A stretch of DNA of 64,000 bases from the NCBI GenBank assembly GCA_023387815.1, contig JAEWHK010000063.1:136481-200480 (forward strand), given 5' to 3'. The position numbers were made by a program, and so were the translations under genes. Origin of the DNA: Pseudomonadota bacterium. Lineage in GTDB: Bacteria; Pseudomonadota; Gammaproteobacteria; Burkholderiales; Burkholderiaceae_B. The notes below the pieces were generated by a model that saw nothing but the letters and a program-made list of their open reading frames with translations, was not told the origin of the DNA and searched no databases. Positions 34,260 through 41,882 of this stretch are shown here, piece after piece. How positions within the stretch are numbered: position 1 is the stretch's first letter; every line of letters starts with the position of its first letter.

Positions 34260-35045
34260 TCAGCGCGCCGCTTTTGCCTGTTCGGCAGAGACACCACCAA
34301 AGCTGTTACCCCAGCTGTTACGCACATAGGTGGCCACAGCAGCAACCTGCTCGTCGTTGAACTGTCCGCCCAATGCGGGCATGCTGTTGAGGCCGTGAAT
34401 GATCGTGCTCAGCAACGCCGGTGCATTTGCCAGGCGATCGAATCCTTCCAGCTTGGTCCCAAATGCGCCCTGGCCCTCTGCGCCGTGGCAGGCAGCACAC
34501 GTACTGCTAAAGACTTTGGCGCCTGCCGCCATCAGCTCTGGCGTCACTTCCACATTTTCTGATGCGGCTTGAGGGTGTTCTGCGGTTCCCAGCACCGATA
34601 CCATTACGCCCACATTTTCAAAGCCCTGACCATTCATTTCTCCAGGTTTTTTGTCACCATCAAATCGATAAAGAGGCAAACCGCCGTAGCTTACCTGTGA
34701 GATGCCTTTATCATTTTTTTCCGCCTTCAGCAGGCCGGGCAAAATATCACGTCCCAGCGGACGGACTTCGGATACCACGGGTTCCCAGCGCTTCATACAG
34801 GCGTCATCACACTTGGCATTGTCATTTGTGATTAACGTGTACAGGGTGCGGCCTTCGGCATCCACCAGAAATGGGGTCATGGAGTCACTTTCGCCTTTGG
34901 CGATCAATGTGGCTGTCGCGGAGTTCGCTTCTGCACTCTTCCCCTGTGCATTGGTCGTTGCCGTTGCTGCATGTGCCAGCCCCGCAAAACCCAGGGCAGA
35001 CGCCCACGCCACTGCAAGGGCCGTTTTTGTCGTGATCATTTTCAT
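34260..35045 (-). CDS. COG4315-cytochrome c fusion protein
   Basis: Periplasmic protein of 261 residues with a signal peptide at 1-26 (ending AHA). Residues about 45-152 form a COG4315-type secreted-repeat module (FLVDAEGRTLYTLITND, CDDACMKRWEPV, QVSYGGLPLYRFDGDKKPGE). Residues about 170-250 form a class I cytochrome c: heme site C183-A-A-C186-H187 and axial M212 in SMPALGG. It is co-transcribed with the downstream quinoprotein alcohol dehydrogenase and is probably its electron acceptor. The role of the COG4315 half is unknown; the joining of the two modules is unusual. Confidence 0.9.
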   Translation of the reverse strand: MKMITTKTALAVAWASALGFAGLAHAATATTNAQGKSAEANSATATLIAKGESDSMTPFLVDAEGRTLYTLITNDNAKCDDACMKRWEPVVSEVRPLGRDILPGLLKAEKNDKGISQVSYGGLPLYRFDGDKKPGEMNGQGFENVGVMVSVLGTAEHPQAASENVEVTPELMAAGAKVFSSTCAACHGAEGQGAFGTKLEGFDRLANAPALLSTIIHGLNSMPALGGQFNDEQVAAVATYVRNSWGNSFGGVSAEQAKAAR

Positions 35046-35356
35046 TACTTTTCTCTTATTGAAAACCTATGGAGTAGAAAACTTCTGAATTTGGTTTTGA
35101 TGATTTGTCAATGATTTACATCAAATTTATTTGAATGAGATGATAGACCTTTAAATTTCCTGACACAACCGATTCGGGCGGATTTAACTGAATTGTCACT
35201 GAAAAGGTCGAACTCATGTTTACTCTGATGCCCAGGCCGGATATGCAACGTCATCCAGACGCCGTCCCATTTCGATTGCATTACAATTGAAATTTGACAT
35301 TGCCGATGTCAATCATCTTTTTATGCGTTTTCTAACTACATACACAGGCGACTTCC
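35046..35356. promoter_or_regulatory. Divergent promoter region, cytochrome/quinoprotein operon and xdhC-like operon
   Basis: 311 bases without a gene. Two inverted repeats stand out: TTTGATG (35096-35102) with CATCAAA (35119-35125), 51 bases upstream of the cytochrome start; and TTGACAT-TGCCG-ATGTCAA (35294-35312), 45 bases upstream of the XdhC-like start, whose TTGACA could also serve as a -35. The first does not have the spacing of an FNR site. Confidence 0.4.
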
Positions 35357-36376
35357 ATGGAAAACCTTGACGTTCTGGTATTGCGCAAACTCTGCGAATG
35401 GCGTCAGGCGGGGAAAAAAGCCCTGCTGGCAACCGTCATTCGTACCTGGGGGTCATCACCCAGACCTTTGGGCTCTGTCATGGCACTGTGTGAAGACGGC
35501 GCTGTGGTTGGCTCGGTCTCGGGCGGCTGTATTGAAGACGATCTTATTTATCGCTACACCGGCGGCAGCGACAAGGCGGTGCTTTCAGGCGCTTCCTCTA
35601 CCTGTCGTGTGAAATACGGCGTCACTGCCGAAGAAGCATTCCGCTTCGGCCTCCCCTGTGGTGGCACGCTGGAGATATTGCTTGAATTCAATCCGGAACC
35701 TCAGGCGCTGCGAGAACTGGTATCCGCACTGGATCAGGGTACGCTCATGCAGCGTATCGTGCGCCTGGGAGACAGTACGGTGCAACAGCATCCGGTAACC
35801 GAACCTCAGCCCTTGCGGATTGACGAAACGTTTCTGAGCAACACGTTTGGTCCCGAGTTTCGCATGCTGCTTATCGGCGCAGGCCAGCTCGCAGAATATG
35901 TCGCCACCATGGCACTGTTTAATGGTTTCGCGGTGACGGTCTGTGACCCGCGCATCGAATATCGGAATGGCTGGTCGGTTGCCGGGGTCAGTGTCGTGGC
36001 CGAGATGCCCGATGATGTGGTGACCGCCTTCAAACCAGATAGTCGAACCTGTGTCATCGCGCTTACACATGATCCGAAACTGGATGACCTGGCCTTGCTT
36101 GAGGCCCTGGCGTCTCGTGCATTCTATGTAGGTGCCATTGGATCTCGCCGCAATAACCAGGCGCGCCGACAACGGCTACAGGAACATTTCGGGGTGACAG
36201 ACGCCCAGCTCCACAAACTGCGCGGGCCCATCGGTGTCTATATCGGCAGCAAATCGCCTGCCGAGATTGCCGTCAGTGTCATGGCAGAAGTGATTGCCGT
36301 CAAAAACGGTTTGATGCTTCCTGAAAATTTCGATGTCACGCACGCCAAGACGCATCCCTCGGAGTATTCCTCCTGA
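35357..36376 (+). CDS. XdhC-family molybdenum hydroxylase maturation protein
   Basis: 339-residue XdhC/CoxI/PaoD-type chaperone. The N-terminal module has WGSSPRPLGSVMAL and SVSGGCIEDDLIYR. The C-terminal Rossmann part has LLIGAGQLAEYVATMAL and FYVGAIGSRRNNQARRQRL, and GVYIGSKSPAEIAVSVMAEV closes it. These proteins bind and sulfurate the Mo cofactor and insert it into the hydroxylase. The next gene overlaps by 1 base and is a MobA/MocA-like nucleotidyltransferase; the client enzyme is probably IorAB, encoded convergently. Confidence 0.92.
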   Translation: MENLDVLVLRKLCEWRQAGKKALLATVIRTWGSSPRPLGSVMALCEDGAVVGSVSGGCIEDDLIYRYTGGSDKAVLSGASSTCRVKYGVTAEEAFRFGLPCGGTLEILLEFNPEPQALRELVSALDQGTLMQRIVRLGDSTVQQHPVTEPQPLRIDETFLSNTFGPEFRMLLIGAGQLAEYVATMALFNGFAVTVCDPRIEYRNGWSVAGVSVVAEMPDDVVTAFKPDSRTCVIALTHDPKLDDLALLEALASRAFYVGAIGSRRNNQARRQRLQEHFGVTDAQLHKLRGPIGVYIGSKSPAEIAVSVMAEVIAVKNGLMLPENFDVTHAKTHPSEYSS

Positions 36377-37005
36377 TGCAGGCGGCTCAGAGTCCGGAAA
36401 CCACGAGCGCTGCCCCCGCAGTCGTCGCCATCGTGCTGGCGGCCGGCAAGGGAAGTCGCTTCGATGCCACCGGCGTCAAGTGCAAACCGGCGCAGCAACT
36501 GTCCGATGGCACGCCCATGATCCGTGCCGTCTGTTCAACATTGCTGCAACACATTCCTGATATTACAGTTGTCTTTGGACAGCACGAACAGACCATTCGC
36601 GCCGCATTGGCGCATCTGCCAGTGAAATTTTTACATTGTCCTGATGCCCACAGCGGGATGAGCGCTTCGTTGCGGCATGCCGTCGCGTTAAGCCCAGCGG
36701 CAACAGGCTGGCTGATCGCGCTTGCCGATATGCCATTTGTGAAGGCGGACACAATTGCAAAAGTGATGTCTGCATTGGCCGGTGGCGCCCGCATCGCGCG
36801 TCCTGAATATGAAGGTAAACCAGGGCACCCGGTGGCCTTCGCCACTGAGTTCAAAGACGAGCTGCTTGCTCTTAACGGCGATGAAGGCGCGCGTGCTGTC
36901 ATACAGCGACATCGCGACGCCCTGACGCTCATTCCCGTCAACGACGCCGGGTGTCTGATTGATATCGACACGCCGGCGCAGTTGCAGGAGCATATGGGCC
37001 GATAA
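36376..37005 (+). CDS. mocA: Molybdopterin nucleotidyltransferase, MocA-like
   Basis: 209-residue NTP-transferase. The nucleotide loop IVLAAGKGSRFDATGVKCKP is at about 15-36, the metal site in LADMPFV near residue 116, and the C-terminal IDIDTPAQLQEH is typical of MobA/MocA/GlmU-like folds. AAGxGxRF rather than the MobA AGGxSxRMG points to CTP:molybdopterin cytidylyltransferase. It shares one base with the XdhC-like gene (TGATG). It would supply molybdopterin cytosine dinucleotide, the cofactor form used by IorAB-type enzymes. MocA over MobA is inference. Confidence 0.82.
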   Translation: MQAAQSPETTSAAPAVVAIVLAAGKGSRFDATGVKCKPAQQLSDGTPMIRAVCSTLLQHIPDITVVFGQHEQTIRAALAHLPVKFLHCPDAHSGMSASLRHAVALSPAATGWLIALADMPFVKADTIAKVMSALAGGARIARPEYEGKPGHPVAFATEFKDELLALNGDEGARAVIQRHRDALTLIPVNDAGCLIDIDTPAQLQEHMGR

Positions 37006-37030
37006 GTCGCCCGCTTGCTCCATTTCCCTC

Positions 37031-39367
37031 TCACACTTGCTGGAGCTGGTTCCCGATGGGCAGATCACGAATCCGTTTGCCGGTGGCAGCGAAAATGGCG
37101 TTACACAATGCCGCTGACACGGGTGGCGTTCCGGGTTCGCCAATGCCGCCCAGGGGAGCATCATAGTCCTTTGCAGGAACCAGATGCACGTGAATTTCGC
37201 GTGGGGCACTCATCATGGATGTGATACGGTAGTCATGGAAATTGCTCTGTACCGCCGCACCATTCTTGAAGCTGATTTCGCCCAGCGTCGCCAGACTGAT
37301 GCCCATGACGGTAGCGCCCTCGATCTGAGAACGGATGCGTTCGGGATTGACCTGCGGCCCGCAATCCACAGCCACATCAACACGTGGAATAGACAGCTCT
37401 CCCTTGTCCGATAATTCGATATGCACAACCTTAGCGACATAGGTCACAAAGCTGTAGTGCATTGCCAGACCCATGGCCTGCTGCTTGCTCGCGGTCTTGC
37501 CCCAACCGGCGGCTTTTGTGACAACTTCAATCACATTTCGCATACGGCCGGTATCTACCGGATATAACTGGGGTGATTCGTCATGGTTCCATACATCGGA
37601 CAGTTCACCAGGATCAATACGTCGAGGCGGACCAATCAGATCCAGCAGAAAATCACGATGATCCTTGCCCAGTTCTGCGGCCATCTCTGCAACGAATGAC
37701 TGGATTGCAAATGCGCGCGGAATATTGGAAACAGAGCGGAACCAGCCAATCCGGGTATGTGCTTCTGCGGGCGGGTTTTCCACGCGTACATTGGGTATGG
37801 CAAATGGCACGTTGGCCGCGCCCATGCCAAGTTCTCCGGCTGATTGAATATTTGTCTTGGCAAACGTCGAACCAATGGTTGGCGCTGCACTGCGATGCAG
37901 CCATGCCGTGACCTTGCCCTTTTCATCTATCGCCGCTTCCAGATGCTCGACGGACACCGTGTGATAATAGGAATGCTGAATGTCATCTTCGCGTGTCCAG
38001 GTCACCTTGACAGGCTTGCCGCCCATGGCCTTGGACAACAGCCCTGCCTCAACCACGAAATCCGGTTTGGATTTGCGACCGAAACCGCCACCCAGCAACG
38101 TCTGATTGACCTTGACGCTCTCGGGTGGCAGTTCCAGCCACTTGGCCAGCATGTCATGCGTCGCCTGGGGCGCCTGTACACTGGCCCAGGCTTCACATTT
38201 GCCATCAACAATGCGCACCGTTGCAACCGGCGTTTCCATCGGCGCCTGCGCCAGATGCGGAATGTAATATTCGGCCTTGATGTGCTTATCGGCCGATGCC
38301 ATCGCAGCCGCGGCATCGCCATCGTTCCTGACAGCTTTCTCTGCTGGTTTGCGTACAGATTCTTCCAGCGTCTTGCGATACTCCGCCGAATCATAACCGG
38401 CATGCACACCACCGTCCCATTCAATTTTCAAAGCCTTGCGACCTGCAATGGCGGCCCAGGTATTGGTCGCAATCACAGCGACGCCACCTAGCGGATTGAA
38501 CATGGCAGGCGGCGGGGAACCAGGAATGGTCGTCACTTTGACAACACCAGGCACCTTCAAGGCTTCCGTATCGTCTACTTTGACCAGCTTCCCGCCAAAC
38601 ACGGGCGGTCTTGCCACTACCGCATAAAGCATGCCATCAAGCCTGATGTCCTGACCGTATTGCGCACGACCCGTGACAATATCCTTGCCATCAGCCAGGC
38701 GCGTCTCACCTTTTCCGATATAGCGAAATGCATCGGCCGATTTGAGTTTCAGCGTTTGCGGTGCCGGCACCTCCAGACTGGCGGCCTTTTGCGCAACCTC
38801 ACCATAGCCCAGCTTGCGGCCACTGGGTTTGTGGACAAGCTCATGATTGCTGGCCTCTACCTCTGATTCGGGCACCTGCCACTGACTGGCTGCGGCAGAT
38901 ACCAGCATGGCACGGGCGGCAGCACCGACGCGTCTCATGGGCATGAAGAAATGACGGACACTTCGGGAACCGTCTGTGTCCTGATTCCCGAAGCGTGCCT
39001 CTTCGGCCCAGGCCTGTTTGACCGTGACCCGGCTCCAGTCCGCATCCATTTCATCTGCAATAACCATGGGAAGACTGGTGCGCACGCCCTGTCCCATTTC
39101 TGCCCGATGACAGAGAATGGTCACCGCCCCATCCGCGGCGATGGCCACAAAGACCAGTGGATTTTCAACCGCACCATGCGGCATGGAGTTCACCCCATAC
39201 TTCCTGGGCGCTTTCTTCTCTTCACCTTCCGCAAAGGAACGCACCGGCAGGCCGACTGCCAGCACCAGCCCGCCAAGCGCCATGCCCTTGAGCATATTGC
39301 GTCGACTGATATTGCTGATTTTGGCGTCAGCGGCCGCCATCACAATTGAATTTTCTCGAATATTCAT
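37031..39367 (-). CDS. iorB: Molybdenum hydroxylase large subunit, IorB-type
   Basis: 778-residue Mo-binding subunit resembling isoquinoline 1-oxidoreductase beta and membrane-bound aldehyde dehydrogenase subunits. A twin-arginine signal SRRNMLKGMALGGLVLAVGL begins near residue 19, so the folded holoenzyme is exported. Two long Mo-binding domains follow (GRAQYGQDIRLDGML; VNQTLLGGGFGRKSKPDF). The active-site glutamate is in GGIGEPGTPPVSAALCNAI near residue 755. Overlaps iorA by 4 bases (ATGA). A second start at residue 10 is possible. Hydroxylates an N-heterocycle or oxidises an aldehyde; substrate open. Confidence 0.9.
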   Translation of the reverse strand: MNIRENSIVMAAADAKISNISRRNMLKGMALGGLVLAVGLPVRSFAEGEEKKAPRKYGVNSMPHGAVENPLVFVAIAADGAVTILCHRAEMGQGVRTSLPMVIADEMDADWSRVTVKQAWAEEARFGNQDTDGSRSVRHFFMPMRRVGAAARAMLVSAAASQWQVPESEVEASNHELVHKPSGRKLGYGEVAQKAASLEVPAPQTLKLKSADAFRYIGKGETRLADGKDIVTGRAQYGQDIRLDGMLYAVVARPPVFGGKLVKVDDTEALKVPGVVKVTTIPGSPPPAMFNPLGGVAVIATNTWAAIAGRKALKIEWDGGVHAGYDSAEYRKTLEESVRKPAEKAVRNDGDAAAAMASADKHIKAEYYIPHLAQAPMETPVATVRIVDGKCEAWASVQAPQATHDMLAKWLELPPESVKVNQTLLGGGFGRKSKPDFVVEAGLLSKAMGGKPVKVTWTREDDIQHSYYHTVSVEHLEAAIDEKGKVTAWLHRSAAPTIGSTFAKTNIQSAGELGMGAANVPFAIPNVRVENPPAEAHTRIGWFRSVSNIPRAFAIQSFVAEMAAELGKDHRDFLLDLIGPPRRIDPGELSDVWNHDESPQLYPVDTGRMRNVIEVVTKAAGWGKTASKQQAMGLAMHYSFVTYVAKVVHIELSDKGELSIPRVDVAVDCGPQVNPERIRSQIEGATVMGISLATLGEISFKNGAAVQSNFHDYRITSMMSAPREIHVHLVPAKDYDAPLGGIGEPGTPPVSAALCNAIFAATGKRIRDLPIGNQLQQV

Positions 39368-39828
39368 TTTGCACCTCGTTCCTGCGCAACATTCTTGATC
39401 GCGCTACGAATGCGTGTGTAGGTGCCACAGCGACATAAATTTCCGCTCATTGCGGCGTCAATATCGGCATCAGAGGGTGCAGGCGTTTTCTTGAGCAAGG
39501 CCGTGGCAGACATGATCTGTCCGGTCTGACAGAAACCGCATTGCGGTACGCCCATTTCTACCCAGGCCTCCTGTACTGCCTTGCCCGTTTCATCATCCGC
39601 CATTGCTTCAATGGTGACAATTTTCTTGCCCTGGGCGGCGGAGATTGGCGTGACACAGGAGCGTATGGGCTCGCCATCCAGATGCACCGTACAGGCGCCG
39701 CAAAGTGACATGCCACAGCCGAACTTGGTGCCGGTGAATCCCAGATGATCCCGCAGTGTCCATAGGATTGGCGTGTCGCCAGGCAGGTCTACGTCGTGCC
39801 TGTCTCCGTTAATTTCAAGTGTAATCAT
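39364..39828 (-). CDS. iorA: 2Fe-2S subunit of molybdenum hydroxylase, IorA-type
   Basis: 154-residue iron-sulfur subunit. The N-terminal plant-ferredoxin cluster is at CGMSLCGACTVHLDGEPIRSC (about 38-58) and the C-terminal four-helix cluster is in CGFCQTGQI and LCRCGTYTRIRSAI (about 98-145). It passes electrons from the Mo centre in IorB to a cytochrome. It has no signal peptide, so it would be exported together with Tat-tagged IorB. First gene of the two-gene operon. Confidence 0.93.
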   Translation of the reverse strand: MITLEINGDRHDVDLPGDTPILWTLRDHLGFTGTKFGCGMSLCGACTVHLDGEPIRSCVTPISAAQGKKIVTIEAMADDETGKAVQEAWVEMGVPQCGFCQTGQIMSATALLKKTPAPSDADIDAAMSGNLCRCGTYTRIRSAIKNVAQERGAK

Positions 39829-40032
39829 TGCAGTATTCCTTTCTGTTCATTGACCTTCAGGAAACCAATTAACTGCATCGCCTTGTTACCGCCGCTTCGG
39901 ACACAGTCAGACCAGCCTTCCACCTGATTTCGAGTATAGCAAGTCCTGGCAGTTTGTGATCACATTTGTTTTTATGACAGTTGCGATATTGACTTACGCA
40001 ACGTGATAATTGCGACTCGAAATTGACCAATC

Positions 40033-40066
40033 AAAAAAACGCGGCTCGTCATCAGGACGAACCGCG
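40033..40066 (-). terminator. Rho-independent terminator of the aldehyde dehydrogenase gene
   Basis: On the minus strand CGCGGTTCGTC pairs with GACGAGCCGCG (40066-40040; one internal mismatch, 5-base loop) and is followed at once by seven T residues (40039-40033). It lies 49 bases after the aldehyde dehydrogenase stop. This is a textbook intrinsic terminator. Confidence 0.85.
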
Positions 40067-40114
40067 CCTATCAGATCTGCGGACCGCAACGGGCAGCCCG
40101 CTCACAACATCAGA

Positions 40115-41638
40115 TCAGAAGAAGCCCAGCGCTTTCGGACTGTAGCTTACCAGCAGGCATTTGGTTTGCTGGTAATTGGAAAGCGCCATTTTATGAGTCT
40201 CACGACCAATGCCCGATTGTTTGTATCCGCCAAATGCCGCATGGGCAGGATACAGATGATAGCAATTGGTCCACACGCGACCTGCTTCAATGCCGCGACC
40301 CATGCGGTAGGCACGTGATCCGTCCCGTGTCCAGACACCGGCGCCTAGACCATAGTATGTGTCATTGGCGATTTCCAGTGCTTCATCTTCATCGCGGAAG
40401 GTCGTGACGGATGCAACGGGGCCAAAGATTTCTTCCTGGAAGATACGCATATCATTTTTGCCTTTAAGCATCGTAGGCGACACGTAGAAGCCGTCTTCCA
40501 GGCTCTCGACGCGATTACGCTCACCGCCTGTCAGGCAGCTTGCACCTTCACCGCGGCCAATATCGATGTATCCCAGGATTTTGTCCAGTTGCGCCTGCGA
40601 TGCCTGCGCGCCAACCATCGTATTCATATCCAGCGGATTACCTGTCTTGATTTTCTGCACGCGGTTGATGGCTTTTTCGATGAACGCATCGTAGATCGAT
40701 TCCTCGATCAGTATCCGTGATGGGCATGTGCAAACTTCACCCTGATTGAGCGCGAACATGGATAGGCCTTCCAGCGCCTTATCAAAGAACTCATCACTCT
40801 GATCCATCACATCTGCAAAGAAGATATTGGGACTTTTGCCGCCAAGCTCCACTGTGGATGGAATCAGACTATCGGCGGCGGCGTGCAGAATGTGTTTACC
40901 GGTGGCGGTTGATCCGGTGAAGGCAATTTTGGCAATCCGCTTATTGGTGGCCAGCGCGTTACCGGCTTCCTTGCCGTAACCATTCACAATATTGATGACA
41001 CCGGGTGGGAAAAGATCGCCGACGATTTCCATCAGAACCAGAATGGACGCAGGCGTTTGCTCGGCGGGTTTGAGTACAACGCAGCAACCCGCAGCCAGCG
41101 CTGGCGCCAGTTTCCAGATGGCCATCAGAATCGGGAAATTCCATGGAATGATCTGGCCCACAACGCCCAGTGGTTCATGAAAATGGTAGGCCACCGTTGT
41201 GTTGTCGATTTCTGAAATGGTGCCTTCCTGCGCCCTGATGCATCCGGCAAAGTAACGCAGATGGTCAACGGCAAGTGGCAGGTCGGCGGCCATGGTTTCA
41301 CGCAGGGGCTTGCCGTTATCTATGGTTTCGGCCACTGCCAGCACCTTCAGATTCTGCTCAATGCGATCAGCCATTTTCAGCAGCAGATTGGATCGCTCTG
41401 TCGCGGAGGTCTGACCCCATGCCTTGCGCGCGGCGTGTGCAGCCTCCACGGCGCGCTCCACGTCATCCGCATTGGAGCGTGGGACTTCGCAAAACACCTG
41501 TCCATTCACAGGTGAAATATTCTGGAAGTATTCGCCTGAGACCGGCTCTACCCATTTCCCTCCAATGTAATTGCCGTACTTGGTCTTGTAAGGATAATCA
41601 GTATCAATGCCGAACTGTTTCAAATCGGATAGATTCAT
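40115..41638 (-). CDS. Aldehyde dehydrogenase, AcoD/ExaC-type
   Basis: 507-residue NAD-dependent aldehyde dehydrogenase of the acetaldehyde-dehydrogenase II group (AcoD, ExaC). Motifs: IIPWNFP (164-169), FTGSTATG (240-247), base E264 in VELGGKSP and catalytic C303 in NQGEVCTCPSR. The N-terminal YPYKTKYGNYIGGKWVEPVSGEYF is characteristic. Converts acetaldehyde and similar aldehydes to acids. It has a near-perfect sigma-54 promoter 72 bases upstream and is divergent from an AcoR-like activator, so it is expected to be induced by an aldehyde or alcohol signal. Monocistronic, ended by a strong terminator. Confidence 0.94.
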   Translation of the reverse strand: MNLSDLKQFGIDTDYPYKTKYGNYIGGKWVEPVSGEYFQNISPVNGQVFCEVPRSNADDVERAVEAAHAARKAWGQTSATERSNLLLKMADRIEQNLKVLAVAETIDNGKPLRETMAADLPLAVDHLRYFAGCIRAQEGTISEIDNTTVAYHFHEPLGVVGQIIPWNFPILMAIWKLAPALAAGCCVVLKPAEQTPASILVLMEIVGDLFPPGVINIVNGYGKEAGNALATNKRIAKIAFTGSTATGKHILHAAADSLIPSTVELGGKSPNIFFADVMDQSDEFFDKALEGLSMFALNQGEVCTCPSRILIEESIYDAFIEKAINRVQKIKTGNPLDMNTMVGAQASQAQLDKILGYIDIGRGEGASCLTGGERNRVESLEDGFYVSPTMLKGKNDMRIFQEEIFGPVASVTTFRDEDEALEIANDTYYGLGAGVWTRDGSRAYRMGRGIEAGRVWTNCYHLYPAHAAFGGYKQSGIGRETHKMALSNYQQTKCLLVSYSPKALGFF

Positions 41639-41709
41639 TTTTTCATCTCCAAGGTATTTGTTTTTGAACTGGCGGCGGGCATCAAATCCCGACGCTTCCC
41701 GGTTTCTTC

Positions 41710-41725
41710 AGCAAACTTCATGCCA
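41710..41725 (-). promoter_or_regulatory. Sigma-54 (-24/-12) promoter
   Basis: Minus-strand TGGCATGAAGTTTGCT fits the consensus TGGCAYG-N4-TTGCW at every fixed position, with GG and GC correctly spaced. It would start transcription near 41698, 60 bases before the aldehyde dehydrogenase ATG. The neighbouring activator has the GAFTGA motif needed to contact sigma-54. Confidence 0.85.
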
Positions 41726-41782
41726 GGCCCTTAAAAGCCGGATAAATTGTGATTTGGAGTAGAATGGTTTTCATGCATGGCC

Positions 41783-41868
41783 TGCGACACGCAAAACAAA
41801 ACGCAATGTGTCGCAAATCACGACAGCAAACAGGCAACACAATTGTCATTTGCCTGTTTTTGCGACAC
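41783..41868. promoter_or_regulatory. Clustered palindromes, candidate upstream activating sequences
   Basis: Three related elements share the half-site TGTCGCA. TGCGACAC (41783-41790) is inverted to GTGTCGCA (41808-41815). TGTCGCAAATCACGACA (41809-41825) is a TGTCG/CGACA palindrome. GTGTCGCAAA (41808-41817) is inverted to TTTGCGACAC (41859-41868) with centres 51 bases apart. A second nested pair AAACAGGCAA/TTGCCTGTTT lies at 41829-41860. They lie 60-160 bases upstream of the sigma-54 promoter, where an AcoR-type activator binds. Confidence 0.7.
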
Positions 41869-41882
41869 TTCTGGAGACAAAG

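Noticed and set aside
35096..35125. TTTGATG/CATCAAA pair considered as an FNR/ANR site
   Set aside because: The arms are separated by 16 bases; FNR sites need TTGAT-N4-ATCAA.
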